In this document: piece after piece, positions 7,653-14,797 of the stretch
Numbering within the stretch: position 1 is the stretch's first letter
Layout of the letters: each line of letters begins with the position of its first letter
DNA from: Anaerocolumna sedimenticola
Lineage (GTDB): Bacteria; Bacillota; Clostridia; Lachnospirales; Lachnospiraceae
Assembly: GCF_009931695.1 (NCBI RefSeq)
Contig: NZ_CP048000.1
Coordinates: 2,683,501 to 2,747,500, forward strand
Length of the DNA stretch: 64,000 nt
Reading direction: 5' to 3'
Program-made: the position numbers and the translations under genes
The notes under the pieces: model-generated
The model's input: only the letters and a program-made list of their open reading frames with translations
Told to the model about the DNA's origin: nothing
Database searches by the model: none

Positions 7653-9122
7653 ATGCTTACACCTGCTGAATTAGAGCGTATCCCAGTAGAGATACAAAAG
7701 TTTATGATTGAACTTTCTATGCGGATTATGGAAGATGTTATTGATCGAATTAATATGATTAATAGCATATCCCGGACTGCAGATTATGAAATATATACTT
7801 TGAGCAGGATCGGGCTTTCCAGTGATACCATTCGTAAGGCTATACAAACAACCTTGCAAAAGACTGATTCAGAGATTGATAAGATTTATGACGAGATTAT
7901 TAAGGATGGATATGCAAGGGACGAGAGCTTATATAAGGCAACTGGTAAGCCGTTCACCCGATATGACGACAATATTCCACTACAGCAGCTCATAGAAGCG
8001 GTTAAGAAGCAAACCAGAAACGAGTTATTTAATATTACTCAAACAACTGCTTTTCGTGTGGAGTCTGGGAATACAGTATCGTATCACACAACAGCCGAAT
8101 ACCTTAAGAAGAAGTTTGATGAAGCATTGATGTGCATTGCTTCTGGGGCCTTTAATTATAACAAGGCCATTAAAGATACAATTCAGGAAATGACGAAATC
8201 AGGAGTAAGAGTTGTCGAGTATGAAAGCGGCTGGCATAACCGAATAGAGGTAGCATCCAGAAGAGCTATTATGACTGGGGTTACCCAAATAACCAGTAAG
8301 ATTAATGAAATGAATGCCGAAGCCCTTGGAACGGATTATTTTGAAGTGTCCTGGCATGCTACAGCAAGACCTACCCACCAAGTATGGCAGGGTAGAGTAT
8401 ATAATCGGCAGCAATTAATTGATGTATGTGGTCTTGGTACTGGACCTGGTCTTTGTGGATGGAACTGTTATCATTCTTATTATCCGTTTCTTCCTGACAT
8501 ATCGAAACGCACCTACACGGATGAGCAGTTGGATGCTATGAATGCCAAAGAGAATGAGAAAAAGGCTTATAAGGGAAAAGAATATACTACCTACGAAGCT
8601 ACTCAGAGACAGCGACAGCTTGAAACTCTTATGCGAAAGCAACGCCAGGATATAAAGCTGATGGATAGAGCGGGTGCCTCCGAAGATGATATAATAAATG
8701 CAAAATCCCGGTACCGCGGTACAATGGCCGAATATGCGGATTTCTCTAAGGAAATGGGTTTACCACAGCAAAGGGAACGAATATATTCGGATGGCCTTGG
8801 ACGTGTGGGAGGTGGAAATGGAGTTGCAAATATCGGGAAAAATGGTATAATTAATGTTAAATCTACCACCACAGCAGGAGATCCTAATTCTATAACACAG
8901 GTTATCGGAAAAAGTGGAGGTATCACAAGAAATTATTATAATTCAAGTGGTAAATGGTATAAACAAATTACAAATAATGATCACGGTAATAGAAAAAACC
9001 ATCCATTTGGACAGCATGGAGAACATGCACACGATATAGTTTGGGAAGATGGAAAAATTGTTGAAAGAAAAGTAAGAGAGCTAACGGAAGAAGAAAGAAA
9101 GGAGAATCAAGATATCTTATGA
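7653..9122 (+). CDS. MuF-type minor head protein with C-terminal toxin-like domain
   Basis: Residues 1-300 match the phage minor capsid / MuF family. The signature WHATARPTHQVWQGRVY around residue 234 is followed by a Cys-containing CGLGTGPGLCGWNCYHSY segment, and the protein would sit at the portal. After a coiled-coil linker (about 310-375) and a Gly-rich hinge (GRVGGGNG, about 383) comes an extra domain of about 100 residues. It contains the His-rich signature DHGN (about 443) and HPFGQHGEHAHD (about 450-461), not needed for head assembly. Such C-terminal additions to MuF proteins are known phage-borne polymorphic toxins. The next gene overlaps by four bases (ATGA), as a cognate immunity gene would. 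The head function is secure; the toxin activity, perhaps a nuclease, is inferred. Confidence 0.85.
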   Translation: MLTPAELERIPVEIQKFMIELSMRIMEDVIDRINMINSISRTADYEIYTLSRIGLSSDTIRKAIQTTLQKTDSEIDKIYDEIIKDGYARDESLYKATGKPFTRYDDNIPLQQLIEAVKKQTRNELFNITQTTAFRVESGNTVSYHTTAEYLKKKFDEALMCIASGAFNYNKAIKDTIQEMTKSGVRVVEYESGWHNRIEVASRRAIMTGVTQITSKINEMNAEALGTDYFEVSWHATARPTHQVWQGRVYNRQQLIDVCGLGTGPGLCGWNCYHSYYPFLPDISKRTYTDEQLDAMNAKENEKKAYKGKEYTTYEATQRQRQLETLMRKQRQDIKLMDRAGASEDDIINAKSRYRGTMAEYADFSKEMGLPQQRERIYSDGLGRVGGGNGVANIGKNGIINVKSTTTAGDPNSITQVIGKSGGITRNYYNSSGKWYKQITNNDHGNRKNHPFGQHGEHAHDIVWEDGKIVERKVRELTEEERKENQDIL

Positions 9123-9340
9123 AACCGGACAATTTAAGAGAGTGGATAGTAAGTTTAACTGATGATATTGAGTTTGAATATCTTGATATTTTCGGTTCTA
9201 TATGTCCTTTTAGCAAGAACAATATTTCGGTAACTTATAACGGCATAACTAAAGACTATGATAATATTGATGAAGTAATGACGGATAAGTTTTTTAACGG
9301 AAAGTCATTAATTGAAATAAGTGAGTTATTAATATTTTAA
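9119..9340 (+). CDS. Small acidic protein, candidate immunity protein for the MuF toxin domain
   Basis: The 73-residue protein is clearly acidic, lacks signal or membrane segments and belongs to no family I recognise. Its ATG overlaps the stop of the MuF gene (ATGA), giving translational coupling, and a terminator hairpin directly follows its stop. Virion structural operons seldom carry such a gene here. The position right behind a toxin-like C-terminal domain is the classical place of an immunity gene. It would bind and neutralise the toxin domain in the lysogen. This assignment rests on context, not on homology. Confidence 0.6.
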   Translation: MKPDNLREWIVSLTDDIEFEYLDIFGSICPFSKNNISVTYNGITKDYDNIDEVMTDKFFNGKSLIEISELLIF

Positions 9341-9371
9341 TACCATCTATCACAACGGTAGGTGGTATTTT
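9341..9371 (+). terminator. Intra-operon terminator after immunity candidate
   Basis: TACCATCTA and TAGGTGGTA pair (one mismatch, one G-U) around a 9-base loop, followed by five Ts. It would reduce readthrough from the portal/MuF group into the protease-scaffold-capsid group. Confidence 0.6.
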
Positions 9372-9391
9372 TATACCTATTTGGAGGTTAA

Positions 9392-9709
9392 ATGACACAA
9401 ATTACAGAACTGTACAGGGATAATGAATTAATTGGATTCCGAGTTGGGGGACATGCGAATTATTCGATTCCGGGGCGTGATATCGTGTGTGCTGCAATAT
9501 CGGCATTAACCATTAACACGATCAATTCTATAGGTGAATTGAGTGATGCAGAAATGGAGATACAAGAGGGCTTGAATGGCAATATACAATATTGCGTGGT
9601 ATCTAAGCCTGATATAATCACTCATACACTTTTAAAGGCAGCCTTGATAGGATATAAAAACATTGCGGAACAGTATCCTGAAAATGTTTCAATCGTAGAA
9701 AGGCGGTGA
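9392..9709 (+). CDS. prp: Prp-family cysteine protease (phage head maturation candidate)
   Basis: The 105-residue protein matches the Prp (YsxB) family. GHANYS near residue 20 supplies the catalytic His, and GRDIVCAAISAL near residue 30 supplies the catalytic Cys. In Firmicutes Prp removes the N-terminal extension of ribosomal protein L27, and it is also known to trim scaffold and capsid proteins of staphylococcal phage 80alpha at an LNLQFFA-like motif. Here it is encoded just before scaffold and capsid, and the capsid begins with the similar MNLQKFA, so a phage-specific maturation role is likely. It starts at ATG after TTGGAGG. Confidence 0.8.
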   Translation: MTQITELYRDNELIGFRVGGHANYSIPGRDIVCAAISALTINTINSIGELSDAEMEIQEGLNGNIQYCVVSKPDIITHTLLKAALIGYKNIAEQYPENVSIVERR

Positions 9710-9831
9710 TCCAAAAATCTCGTTTAGGGCGTACGTTAACGTCTTATTTTTATGTCCGGAATGACGTAAAACTATAAATCAACTTTACATGGGTGCTGAC
9801 CCGTAAAAAGCGTAATGAAAGGATTGATAAT

Positions 9832-10362
9832 ATGCAGAGAAAATTTTTAAAAGATATGGGACTTACAGACGAACAGATAGAGCAGATCATGAAAGAAAAT
9901 GGAAATGATATTACTCGTGAACAGGGAGTTGCTAACACGTATAAAACACAACTCACAGAACTAGAGGAAAAACTAAAGGCTTTTGATGGAGTTGATGTTA
10001 GTAAGCTTAAAGGGGAAATTGCAACATTAACAAGTGATTTAACCAATACAAAGGCTACTTACGAAAGCCAGATTGCTGATATGCAGTTTACGTCTGCACT
10101 GGAAAGTAAAGTAAGCGCTCTTAAACCTAGAAATACTAAGGCTGTTATGGCTTTACTGGATGTGGAGAATCTCAAGAAGTCTAAGAACCAGGATACAGAT
10201 ATTATAGCAGCTCTGGAAGCCCTAAAAAAAGATAATGGTTATCTTTTTGAGGAATCAAAGTCTAACCCAAGGGTAGTAACCAGTACACAAACAACCACTG
10301 ACAATACAGATAAGAAAGCTGCAGCAAATGAAGCTTTTCGATCTCTGTTTAAGTCAGAATAA
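9832..10362 (+). CDS. Phage scaffolding protein (GP20 family)
   Basis: The 176-residue protein begins with a short conserved motif (LKDMGLTDEQIEQIM) followed by a long coiled coil (about residues 35-90, many Lys/Glu/Leu heptads) and a C-terminal helical part ending in charged residues. This is the layout of the phage minor structural protein GP20 / scaffold family encoded directly before the major capsid protein. The open frame extends upstream to 9793, but GAAAGGA at 9817-9823 favours ATG 9832. It guides capsid assembly and then leaves the head. No Prp-type cleavage motif is visible at its N-terminus, unlike the capsid. Confidence 0.8.
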   Translation: MQRKFLKDMGLTDEQIEQIMKENGNDITREQGVANTYKTQLTELEEKLKAFDGVDVSKLKGEIATLTSDLTNTKATYESQIADMQFTSALESKVSALKPRNTKAVMALLDVENLKKSKNQDTDIIAALEALKKDNGYLFEESKSNPRVVTSTQTTTDNTDKKAAANEAFRSLFKSE

Positions 10363-10388
10363 CAAAGAAAGAATGAGGTAAGTAATAT

Positions 10389-11618
10389 ATGAACAGAATT
10401 AGAAAAATCGCAATGAATTTACAAAAATTCGCAACCAGTATTGTAAACAGAGCAGACGCTGAGGCTATTATAAGAGAGCAGATAGTCGATGCTATCGCCC
10501 AGGATACACCAAAGTCTTCTGTATTTATGGCTATGGCCAAGAAGCTCCCCAACATGACCTCCAAACAGACGAGAATCCGAGTGCTTGATTTCCTGCCTAC
10601 TGCTTACTGGGTTAACGGTGATACCGGAATGAAACAGACATCTAGGCAGGCCTGGGATAATGTCTATTTGACAGCTGCGGAGCTGGCGGTAATCGTACCT
10701 ATTCCGGAAGCCGTACTTGATGATGCAGAATTTGATATCATGGGTGAGGTCACTCCTCGTGTTATCGAAGCTATTGGGCAGCGTGTTGACTCCGCTGTAA
10801 TCTTTGGAGAGAATCGACCTTCCGAATGGCAAAATGATATTATCACTTTAGCAAGACAATCCGGTAACAATGTTGCTCTTGGCGCCAGCCCTGATTATTA
10901 TGCTAAAATTCTCGCAGAGGACGGAGTATTCTCAAAGGTTGAAGATGATGGATATGCCGTTTCTGGTGTAATCGCTTCCACCAACATGAAAGCTAAGCTT
11001 CGTGGGCTTCGTGATGATGCAAAGCAGCCTATTTTCAATAAGACGATGCAGGGTGCTACTCAGTATGCTCTTGATGGTGCTCCGATGTATTTCCCAGACA
11101 ACGGATCGTTTAATACCGCCATTGCTCAGATGGTTGTTGGTGATTTCTCCAAGGCAGTATACGCAATCCGTCAGGACATTACTGTTAAGATCCTCACAGA
11201 GGGTGTTATTCAGGATCCGGTATCAAAAGAGATCGTTTACAACCTTGCTCAGCAGGACATGATAGCTCTTCGTGTTGTGTTCCGCCTTGGTTGGGCGTTG
11301 CCTAATCCTGCAACCCGTATCGATGAGGATCGTGTTGGCTGTCCATTCGCATATCTTGAACCAGCAACGCCTATTACCACTCAGGCAGTTACTTTTACCG
11401 TAAAAGATAATGCAAGTACACCTGTAGCTATTACAGACGCCAGGGTTAATGTTAATGGATCAAATATAAAAACTAATGCATCTGGTCAGGCCGTATTTAA
11501 CTTAAGAGCCGGTATTTATCCTTATGCTGTAACACTTAAGGGATATACCAAGGTAACCGGTACTGTTACGGTTGCTGCATCTGCAGTGACACAGGCTGTA
11601 ACGATGATCGCAGAATAG
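10389..11618 (+). CDS. Major capsid protein with N-terminal Prp-like site and C-terminal Ig-like domain
   Basis: This is the HK97-fold capsid protein of the phage: 409 residues, directly after the scaffold, with typical segments such as GDTGMKQTSRQAW and IPEAVLDDAEFDI, and a C-terminal Asp/Arg-rich core end. Two extras stand out. First, residues 9-15 read MNLQKFA, close to the LNLQFFA motif cut by Prp proteases, so the first 15 residues may be removed. Second, from about residue 323 on there is a separate beta-rich domain (TFTVKDN, ARVNVNGSNI, TNASGQAVFNL, VTVAASAVTQAV) resembling a PEGA/Ig-like module. It should project from the capsid surface and could bind carbohydrate. Confidence 0.9.
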   Translation: MNRIRKIAMNLQKFATSIVNRADAEAIIREQIVDAIAQDTPKSSVFMAMAKKLPNMTSKQTRIRVLDFLPTAYWVNGDTGMKQTSRQAWDNVYLTAAELAVIVPIPEAVLDDAEFDIMGEVTPRVIEAIGQRVDSAVIFGENRPSEWQNDIITLARQSGNNVALGASPDYYAKILAEDGVFSKVEDDGYAVSGVIASTNMKAKLRGLRDDAKQPIFNKTMQGATQYALDGAPMYFPDNGSFNTAIAQMVVGDFSKAVYAIRQDITVKILTEGVIQDPVSKEIVYNLAQQDMIALRVVFRLGWALPNPATRIDEDRVGCPFAYLEPATPITTQAVTFTVKDNASTPVAITDARVNVNGSNIKTNASGQAVFNLRAGIYPYAVTLKGYTKVTGTVTVAASAVTQAVTMIAE

Positions 11619-11635
11619 TAAGGCGGTGATGTACC

Positions 11636-12024
11636 GTGATCGATATTTTTGCGGATTATGAATTTTACAGTGGTACATATAAGGATGAAATGGGGGAAGT
11701 GATAATCCCCAGGAGTCCTTTAAAAAATGGACCATTAAGTCAAGTAATTTGATTAGGCAATACACTTTTGGAAATATAAAGGAATCTGCTGATATCCCGG
11801 AAAAGGTGCAATATTGTTGTTGCGAACTTGCAGAACATCTCTATCAATGCGATAAGAGAGACAAAGAAAATGATAACGCTGGTATTGTATCAGAGAAAGA
11901 TGGAAGCTGGTCGGCAACCTATGAAAGCCGTGATAAGGTTAAGGAAAATGACCAAAATACATCCAAAAACATTATATATGACTGGTTGGCTGATACTGGT
12001 CTTTTGTATTGTGGGGTGGGGTAA
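11636..12024 (+). pseudogene. Head-tail connector (gp6-like), frameshifted in a G run
   Basis: Translation from GTG 11636 (after AAGGCGGTG) gives MIDIFADYEFYSGTYKDEM and then runs into a stop at 11748. Moving back one base within the run of five Gs at 11692-11696 restores a sensible continuation (GGSDNPQESFKKW, SSNLIRQYTFGNI, IPEKVQYCCCELAEHLY) to the stop at 12022. The repaired 129-residue product has the size, position and helical character of phage gp6-like connector proteins that extend the portal. A sixth G would repair the gene. It may be a sequencing error, a real mutation that would block head completion, or a slippage site. Confidence 0.75.
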
Positions 12025-12392
12025 TGGCAAAAAGGACAACAAAGGTCACGATGTACCATTTTGAGGATAATAAGTACATAAGATTTGTATATGATCGTTG
12101 CTTCTGGGAAGATGATCAGGCAGCAAGCATCATAAAAACCGGATTATCCAGTGCAGACAGTTTGTACGTATCAATTCCCATGTCGGAGGCTCCTGATCTT
12201 GTGATAAGCAAAGGAAAAGACCTCATTGTACGTGGTGATATTGCTTTTGAAATCGATAATACATCACAGGCTACACAATCCACATCTCTTAAAGCATTAA
12301 AGGCAGAGAATGAGGTATTCACAATTAGTTCTTTTGCAAAAAAAGTCCATGGAAGCCCTAGAATGCAACACTGGGAATTAAGTGGAAAGTAG
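12024..12392 (+). CDS. Head closure / minor capsid protein (DUF6751-like)
   Basis: The 122-residue protein starts at ATG 12024, overlapping the stop of the connector gene by one base (TAATG), with GGGGTGGGG as ribosome site; the frame is also open from 12009, which is less likely. It contains RFVYDRCFWEDDQAASI, SADSLYVSIPMSEAP and VRGDIAFEID, as in small Firmicute phage proteins found between connector and minor capsid genes. By position it should be the stopper or head-closure component that seals the filled head. Family naming is tentative; position and size are the main evidence. Confidence 0.7.
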   Translation: MAKRTTKVTMYHFEDNKYIRFVYDRCFWEDDQAASIIKTGLSSADSLYVSIPMSEAPDLVISKGKDLIVRGDIAFEIDNTSQATQSTSLKALKAENEVFTISSFAKKVHGSPRMQHWELSGK

Positions 12393-12400
12393 GTGATAGT

Positions 12401-12820
12401 ATAGGGTTTAATGGCCATTTAGAAATTAAGTCTACCGATATAATGTTAAAAGCCCGGGGACTTGAGCCAGGAGGAAAGGTCCAGAAATTTATCGATAGTG
12501 AAGTTATTCGATTCATGGTACCGTATACACCGAGACAGAATAATATTTTAATTGATTCAGCTACGCTTGGAACGGTTATAGGCAGCGGAGAAATAAATCA
12601 GAATACTCCATATTCCAGATATCATTATTACGGTAAGTTAATGGTTTCCCCTGCTACAGGAAGTGCATGGGCCAAAAAAGGAGAAAAGAAAGTGTTAACC
12701 AACATAGATTTGAAATATAACGGTGCACCTATGCGTGGCCCTTTCTGGTTTGAACGAATGAAAGCCGATAAAAAAAAGGACATCCTTGACGGAGCCCGGA
12801 AACTGGCAGGTGCAAAGTGA
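12401..12820 (+). CDS. Phage minor capsid protein (tail-side), unusual start
   Basis: The recognisable family sequence (ARGLEPGGKVQKFIDSEVIRF, then MVPYTPRQNN and a C-terminal GPFWFERMKADKK) fits Firmicute minor capsid protein 2, placed between head-closure and tail-completion genes. The first ATG in frame is at 12443, but coding-like sequence (GFNGHLEIKSTDI) extends upstream to codon ATA 12401, which follows AGGTGAT with correct spacing. No canonical start codon is present in frame upstream. The true start is probably a rare ATA, or an ATG that has mutated. If only ATG 12443 is used, the protein has 125 residues and a weak ribosome site. Confidence 0.75.
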   Translation: MGFNGHLEIKSTDIMLKARGLEPGGKVQKFIDSEVIRFMVPYTPRQNNILIDSATLGTVIGSGEINQNTPYSRYHYYGKLMVSPATGSAWAKKGEKKVLTNIDLKYNGAPMRGPFWFERMKADKKKDILDGARKLAGAK

Positions 12821-13257
12821 ACATAATTGAATTGGTAAAAGAAGTCGTATTGGGATACCCGAATATCACAGATTTACAGATTGATTATACGGAGGATTCT
12901 CCTGATAATTATGGATTGTATCCCACCGGTGATCAGCTGATAAAAGAATCTATTACCGGTAATCAAGACAGACAACACAATTTTGTGCTATATGCAATCT
13001 TTCAAAGCATTAATGACTATGAGAGAATGGCAAATAGCACTTTTTTATTAGACCTGGCTTATTGGCTTGAACATGCAGCCACAGGTCAAGAGATTGAAGT
13101 AACTATTAATGAGCATATTGTGACTGGAACGCTTATTAAACTAAGTAGTGCAAACGGTATGTTATATGGATATCAGGAAGGAACTTTGTCCGGTCCGGTA
13201 ACATACCAGTTACAGATCTATGCTCAATACCATTTGGAAAGCGAGGTATTAATCTAA
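12817..13257 (+). CDS. Tail completion / minor capsid protein 3-like
   Basis: The 146-residue protein starts at GTG 12817, overlapping the previous stop by four bases (GTGA). It contains a mid-protein segment NFVLYAIFQSINDYERMANSTF and ends with a beta-rich part (QLQIYAQYHL) typical of the minor capsid 3 / tail terminator proteins of siphophages. These cap the tail tube and join it to the head. The gene is immediately followed, without any gap, by the tail tube gene. The assignment rests on family-like sequence and strict gene order. Confidence 0.7.
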   Translation: MNIIELVKEVVLGYPNITDLQIDYTEDSPDNYGLYPTGDQLIKESITGNQDRQHNFVLYAIFQSINDYERMANSTFLLDLAYWLEHAATGQEIEVTINEHIVTGTLIKLSSANGMLYGYQEGTLSGPVTYQLQIYAQYHLESEVLI

Positions 13258-13737
13258 ATGAAAATTGCAAGAAAATTCATGGCACATTTTATAGATGCAT
13301 CTCTAACTAGCACTGCAGCTTATACCAGGCTCGGCAAAGATTTAGAAGAACTTAGTGTTGAAATGAATGCCAACGTAGAAAGTAACCCCAATATCTTAGG
13401 AGATACAAGTAAACGTATCGATAGTTACGAACCGCAGGCATCCGTTGAACCGTTTTATGCGGATGAAGATGACCCTATGTTCCCCAAACTGCAGGATATC
13501 ATTGATAAACGGCTTGTTCTCGATGATTTGAAAACTACTACAGTCGAAGTGCATCTCTGGGAAGAGGATGAAACAACTGCAGGCTCATATGTAGCATATA
13601 AAGAAGATGCATTAATTGAAATCGGTTCTTACGGTGGAGATAGTACCGGTTATCAGATATCTTTTAATGTTCACAATATCGGAAATAGAGTCAAGGGGTT
13701 ATTTGCACTTTCAACTAAGACTTTTACCCCGGATTAA
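13258..13737 (+). CDS. Major tail tube protein
   Basis: This 159-residue protein builds the phage tail tube. Sequence marks are ARKFMAHFIDA at the start, a conserved acidic loop (PFYADEDDPMFPKLQDII) and alternating beta strands near the C-terminus (TGYQISFNVHNIG). It lies between the tail completion and tail assembly chaperone genes, the fixed place of the tube gene. It starts at ATG directly after the stop of the previous gene. A short hairpin with a T run follows its stop and may adjust the high expression this protein needs. Confidence 0.85.
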   Translation: MKIARKFMAHFIDASLTSTAAYTRLGKDLEELSVEMNANVESNPNILGDTSKRIDSYEPQASVEPFYADEDDPMFPKLQDIIDKRLVLDDLKTTTVEVHLWEEDETTAGSYVAYKEDALIEIGSYGGDSTGYQISFNVHNIGNRVKGLFALSTKTFTPD

Positions 13738-13743
13738 TCATAG

Positions 13744-13763
13744 GGCGGTTAAATCCGCCTTTT
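13744..13763 (+). terminator. Weak hairpin terminator after tail tube gene
   Basis: GGCGG and CCGCC (13744-13748, 13755-13759) flank a 6-base loop and are followed by TTTTAA. It probably gives partial termination, lowering expression of downstream tail genes relative to the tube protein. Confidence 0.5.
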
Positions 13764-13778
13764 AAGGAGGAATAGTGC

Positions 13779-14225
13779 ATGCAAAATATAAATTTTGACG
13801 ATGGATATAAAGAGTTTAGTATAAATGGTGATGAAAACAGGGTTATAAGAATCAATCCTTCCGACTTTGGCTTAATTGAACGTTTTAATAAGGCGATTGA
13901 GAACATTGAAAATGAATTAGGTTCATTAAGTACCGATGTCCATTTGGATGCAAAAGGTGACCCTATTGAACAACTCAAAGAAGCAGCTGACGAGGTGGCA
14001 AAGGCTAGAATATATGTCAATGAGCAAATAGATTATATATTTAATAGCCCGGTAAGTAATGCTGTATTCGGGAATCAATCTCCATTGTCCAGCCCGGGAG
14101 GAATTCCTTTAGTGGAAAGGTTTTTGAATGTTGTTGGACCAATTATAAACGACATGATAAAAGCAGATGTAAAAGCCCGTGAAGCACGTATTAAAAAATA
14201 TACTAGCCAGGTGAAGAAAAAATGA
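13779..14225 (+). CDS. Tail assembly chaperone (G-like)
   Basis: The 148-residue protein lies exactly where siphophages encode the tail assembly chaperone, between tail tube and tape measure. It begins with a beta-rich stretch followed by helices (IERFNKAIENIENELG) and ends in a basic tail (YTSQVKKK). The last codons read AAG AAA AAA TGA, a run of six As at 14217-14222 in which a -1 slip would fuse it to the following Gp15 gene, as in the G/GT chaperones of lambda. It has a strong AAGGAGG ribosome site. Function is inferred from position. Confidence 0.7.
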   Translation: MQNINFDDGYKEFSINGDENRVIRINPSDFGLIERFNKAIENIENELGSLSTDVHLDAKGDPIEQLKEAADEVAKARIYVNEQIDYIFNSPVSNAVFGNQSPLSSPGGIPLVERFLNVVGPIINDMIKADVKAREARIKKYTSQVKKK

Positions 14226-14782
14226 TCGGGCGGTTACCTGATAGTTTAGAAGTGAATGGAATACAGCGGAATATCCGGAGCGACTTCAGGACGGCTTTAC
14301 TAATCTTCCAGGCATATAATGACCCTGAAATGACCGACTGGGATAAAACTATAGTCATGTTGGATTGTTTATATGAAGATTTTGATTCATTTACTCAAGA
14401 CGATATTCAGGAAGCCATTGAAAAAGGTGTATATTTTCTTGATGGTGGAAAAGATTTTGAAGAAATAAAGGCGTCACGAAAGGTAATTGACTGGGAACAG
14501 GATGAACAGATTATTTTCCCAGCACTTAATAAGGTTGCCGGTTATGAAATTAGATCAAAGAAATATGTACATTGGTGGACTGTTATTGGCTTCTTTTATG
14601 AAATCGGCGAAGGTCTTTTTAGTAATGTGCTTACTATACGGCAAAAGCTATATAGTGGGAAAAAGTTAGAAAAATATGAACAGGAATTTTATCGTAACAA
14701 TAAACAACTTATTGATTTAAAAACACGATATACTGCAGAAGAACAGGCCGAAATTGATCGGTTAAATAAACTCCTGGGATAG
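14222..14782 (+). CDS. Bacteriophage Gp15-family tail assembly protein
   Basis: The 186-residue protein is a clear member of the bacteriophage Gp15 family: LPDSLEVNGIQRNIRSDFRT near the start, an acidic middle, and the conserved VHWWTVIGFFYEIGEG core at about residues 115-130, then a charged helical C-terminus. Family members act with the preceding protein as tail assembly chaperones on the tape measure protein. Its ATG overlaps the previous stop (ATGA), and it can also be reached by -1 frameshift. The tape measure gene follows after 15 bases with its own AAAGGAG. Confidence 0.85.
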   Translation: MIGRLPDSLEVNGIQRNIRSDFRTALLIFQAYNDPEMTDWDKTIVMLDCLYEDFDSFTQDDIQEAIEKGVYFLDGGKDFEEIKASRKVIDWEQDEQIIFPALNKVAGYEIRSKKYVHWWTVIGFFYEIGEGLFSNVLTIRQKLYSGKKLEKYEQEFYRNNKQLIDLKTRYTAEEQAEIDRLNKLLG

Positions 14783-14797
14783 AAAGGAGATAATAAT

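Noticed and set aside
11692-11696. Programmed -1 frameshift in the connector gene
   Set aside because: The run lacks a full slippery heptamer that would let both tRNAs re-pair, and the same pattern in an unrelated hydrolase gene points to a simple indel.
11828-12064. 78-codon ORF inside the frameshifted connector gene
   Set aside because: It is an out-of-frame shadow; the -1 frame matches the connector family and no ribosome site is present.
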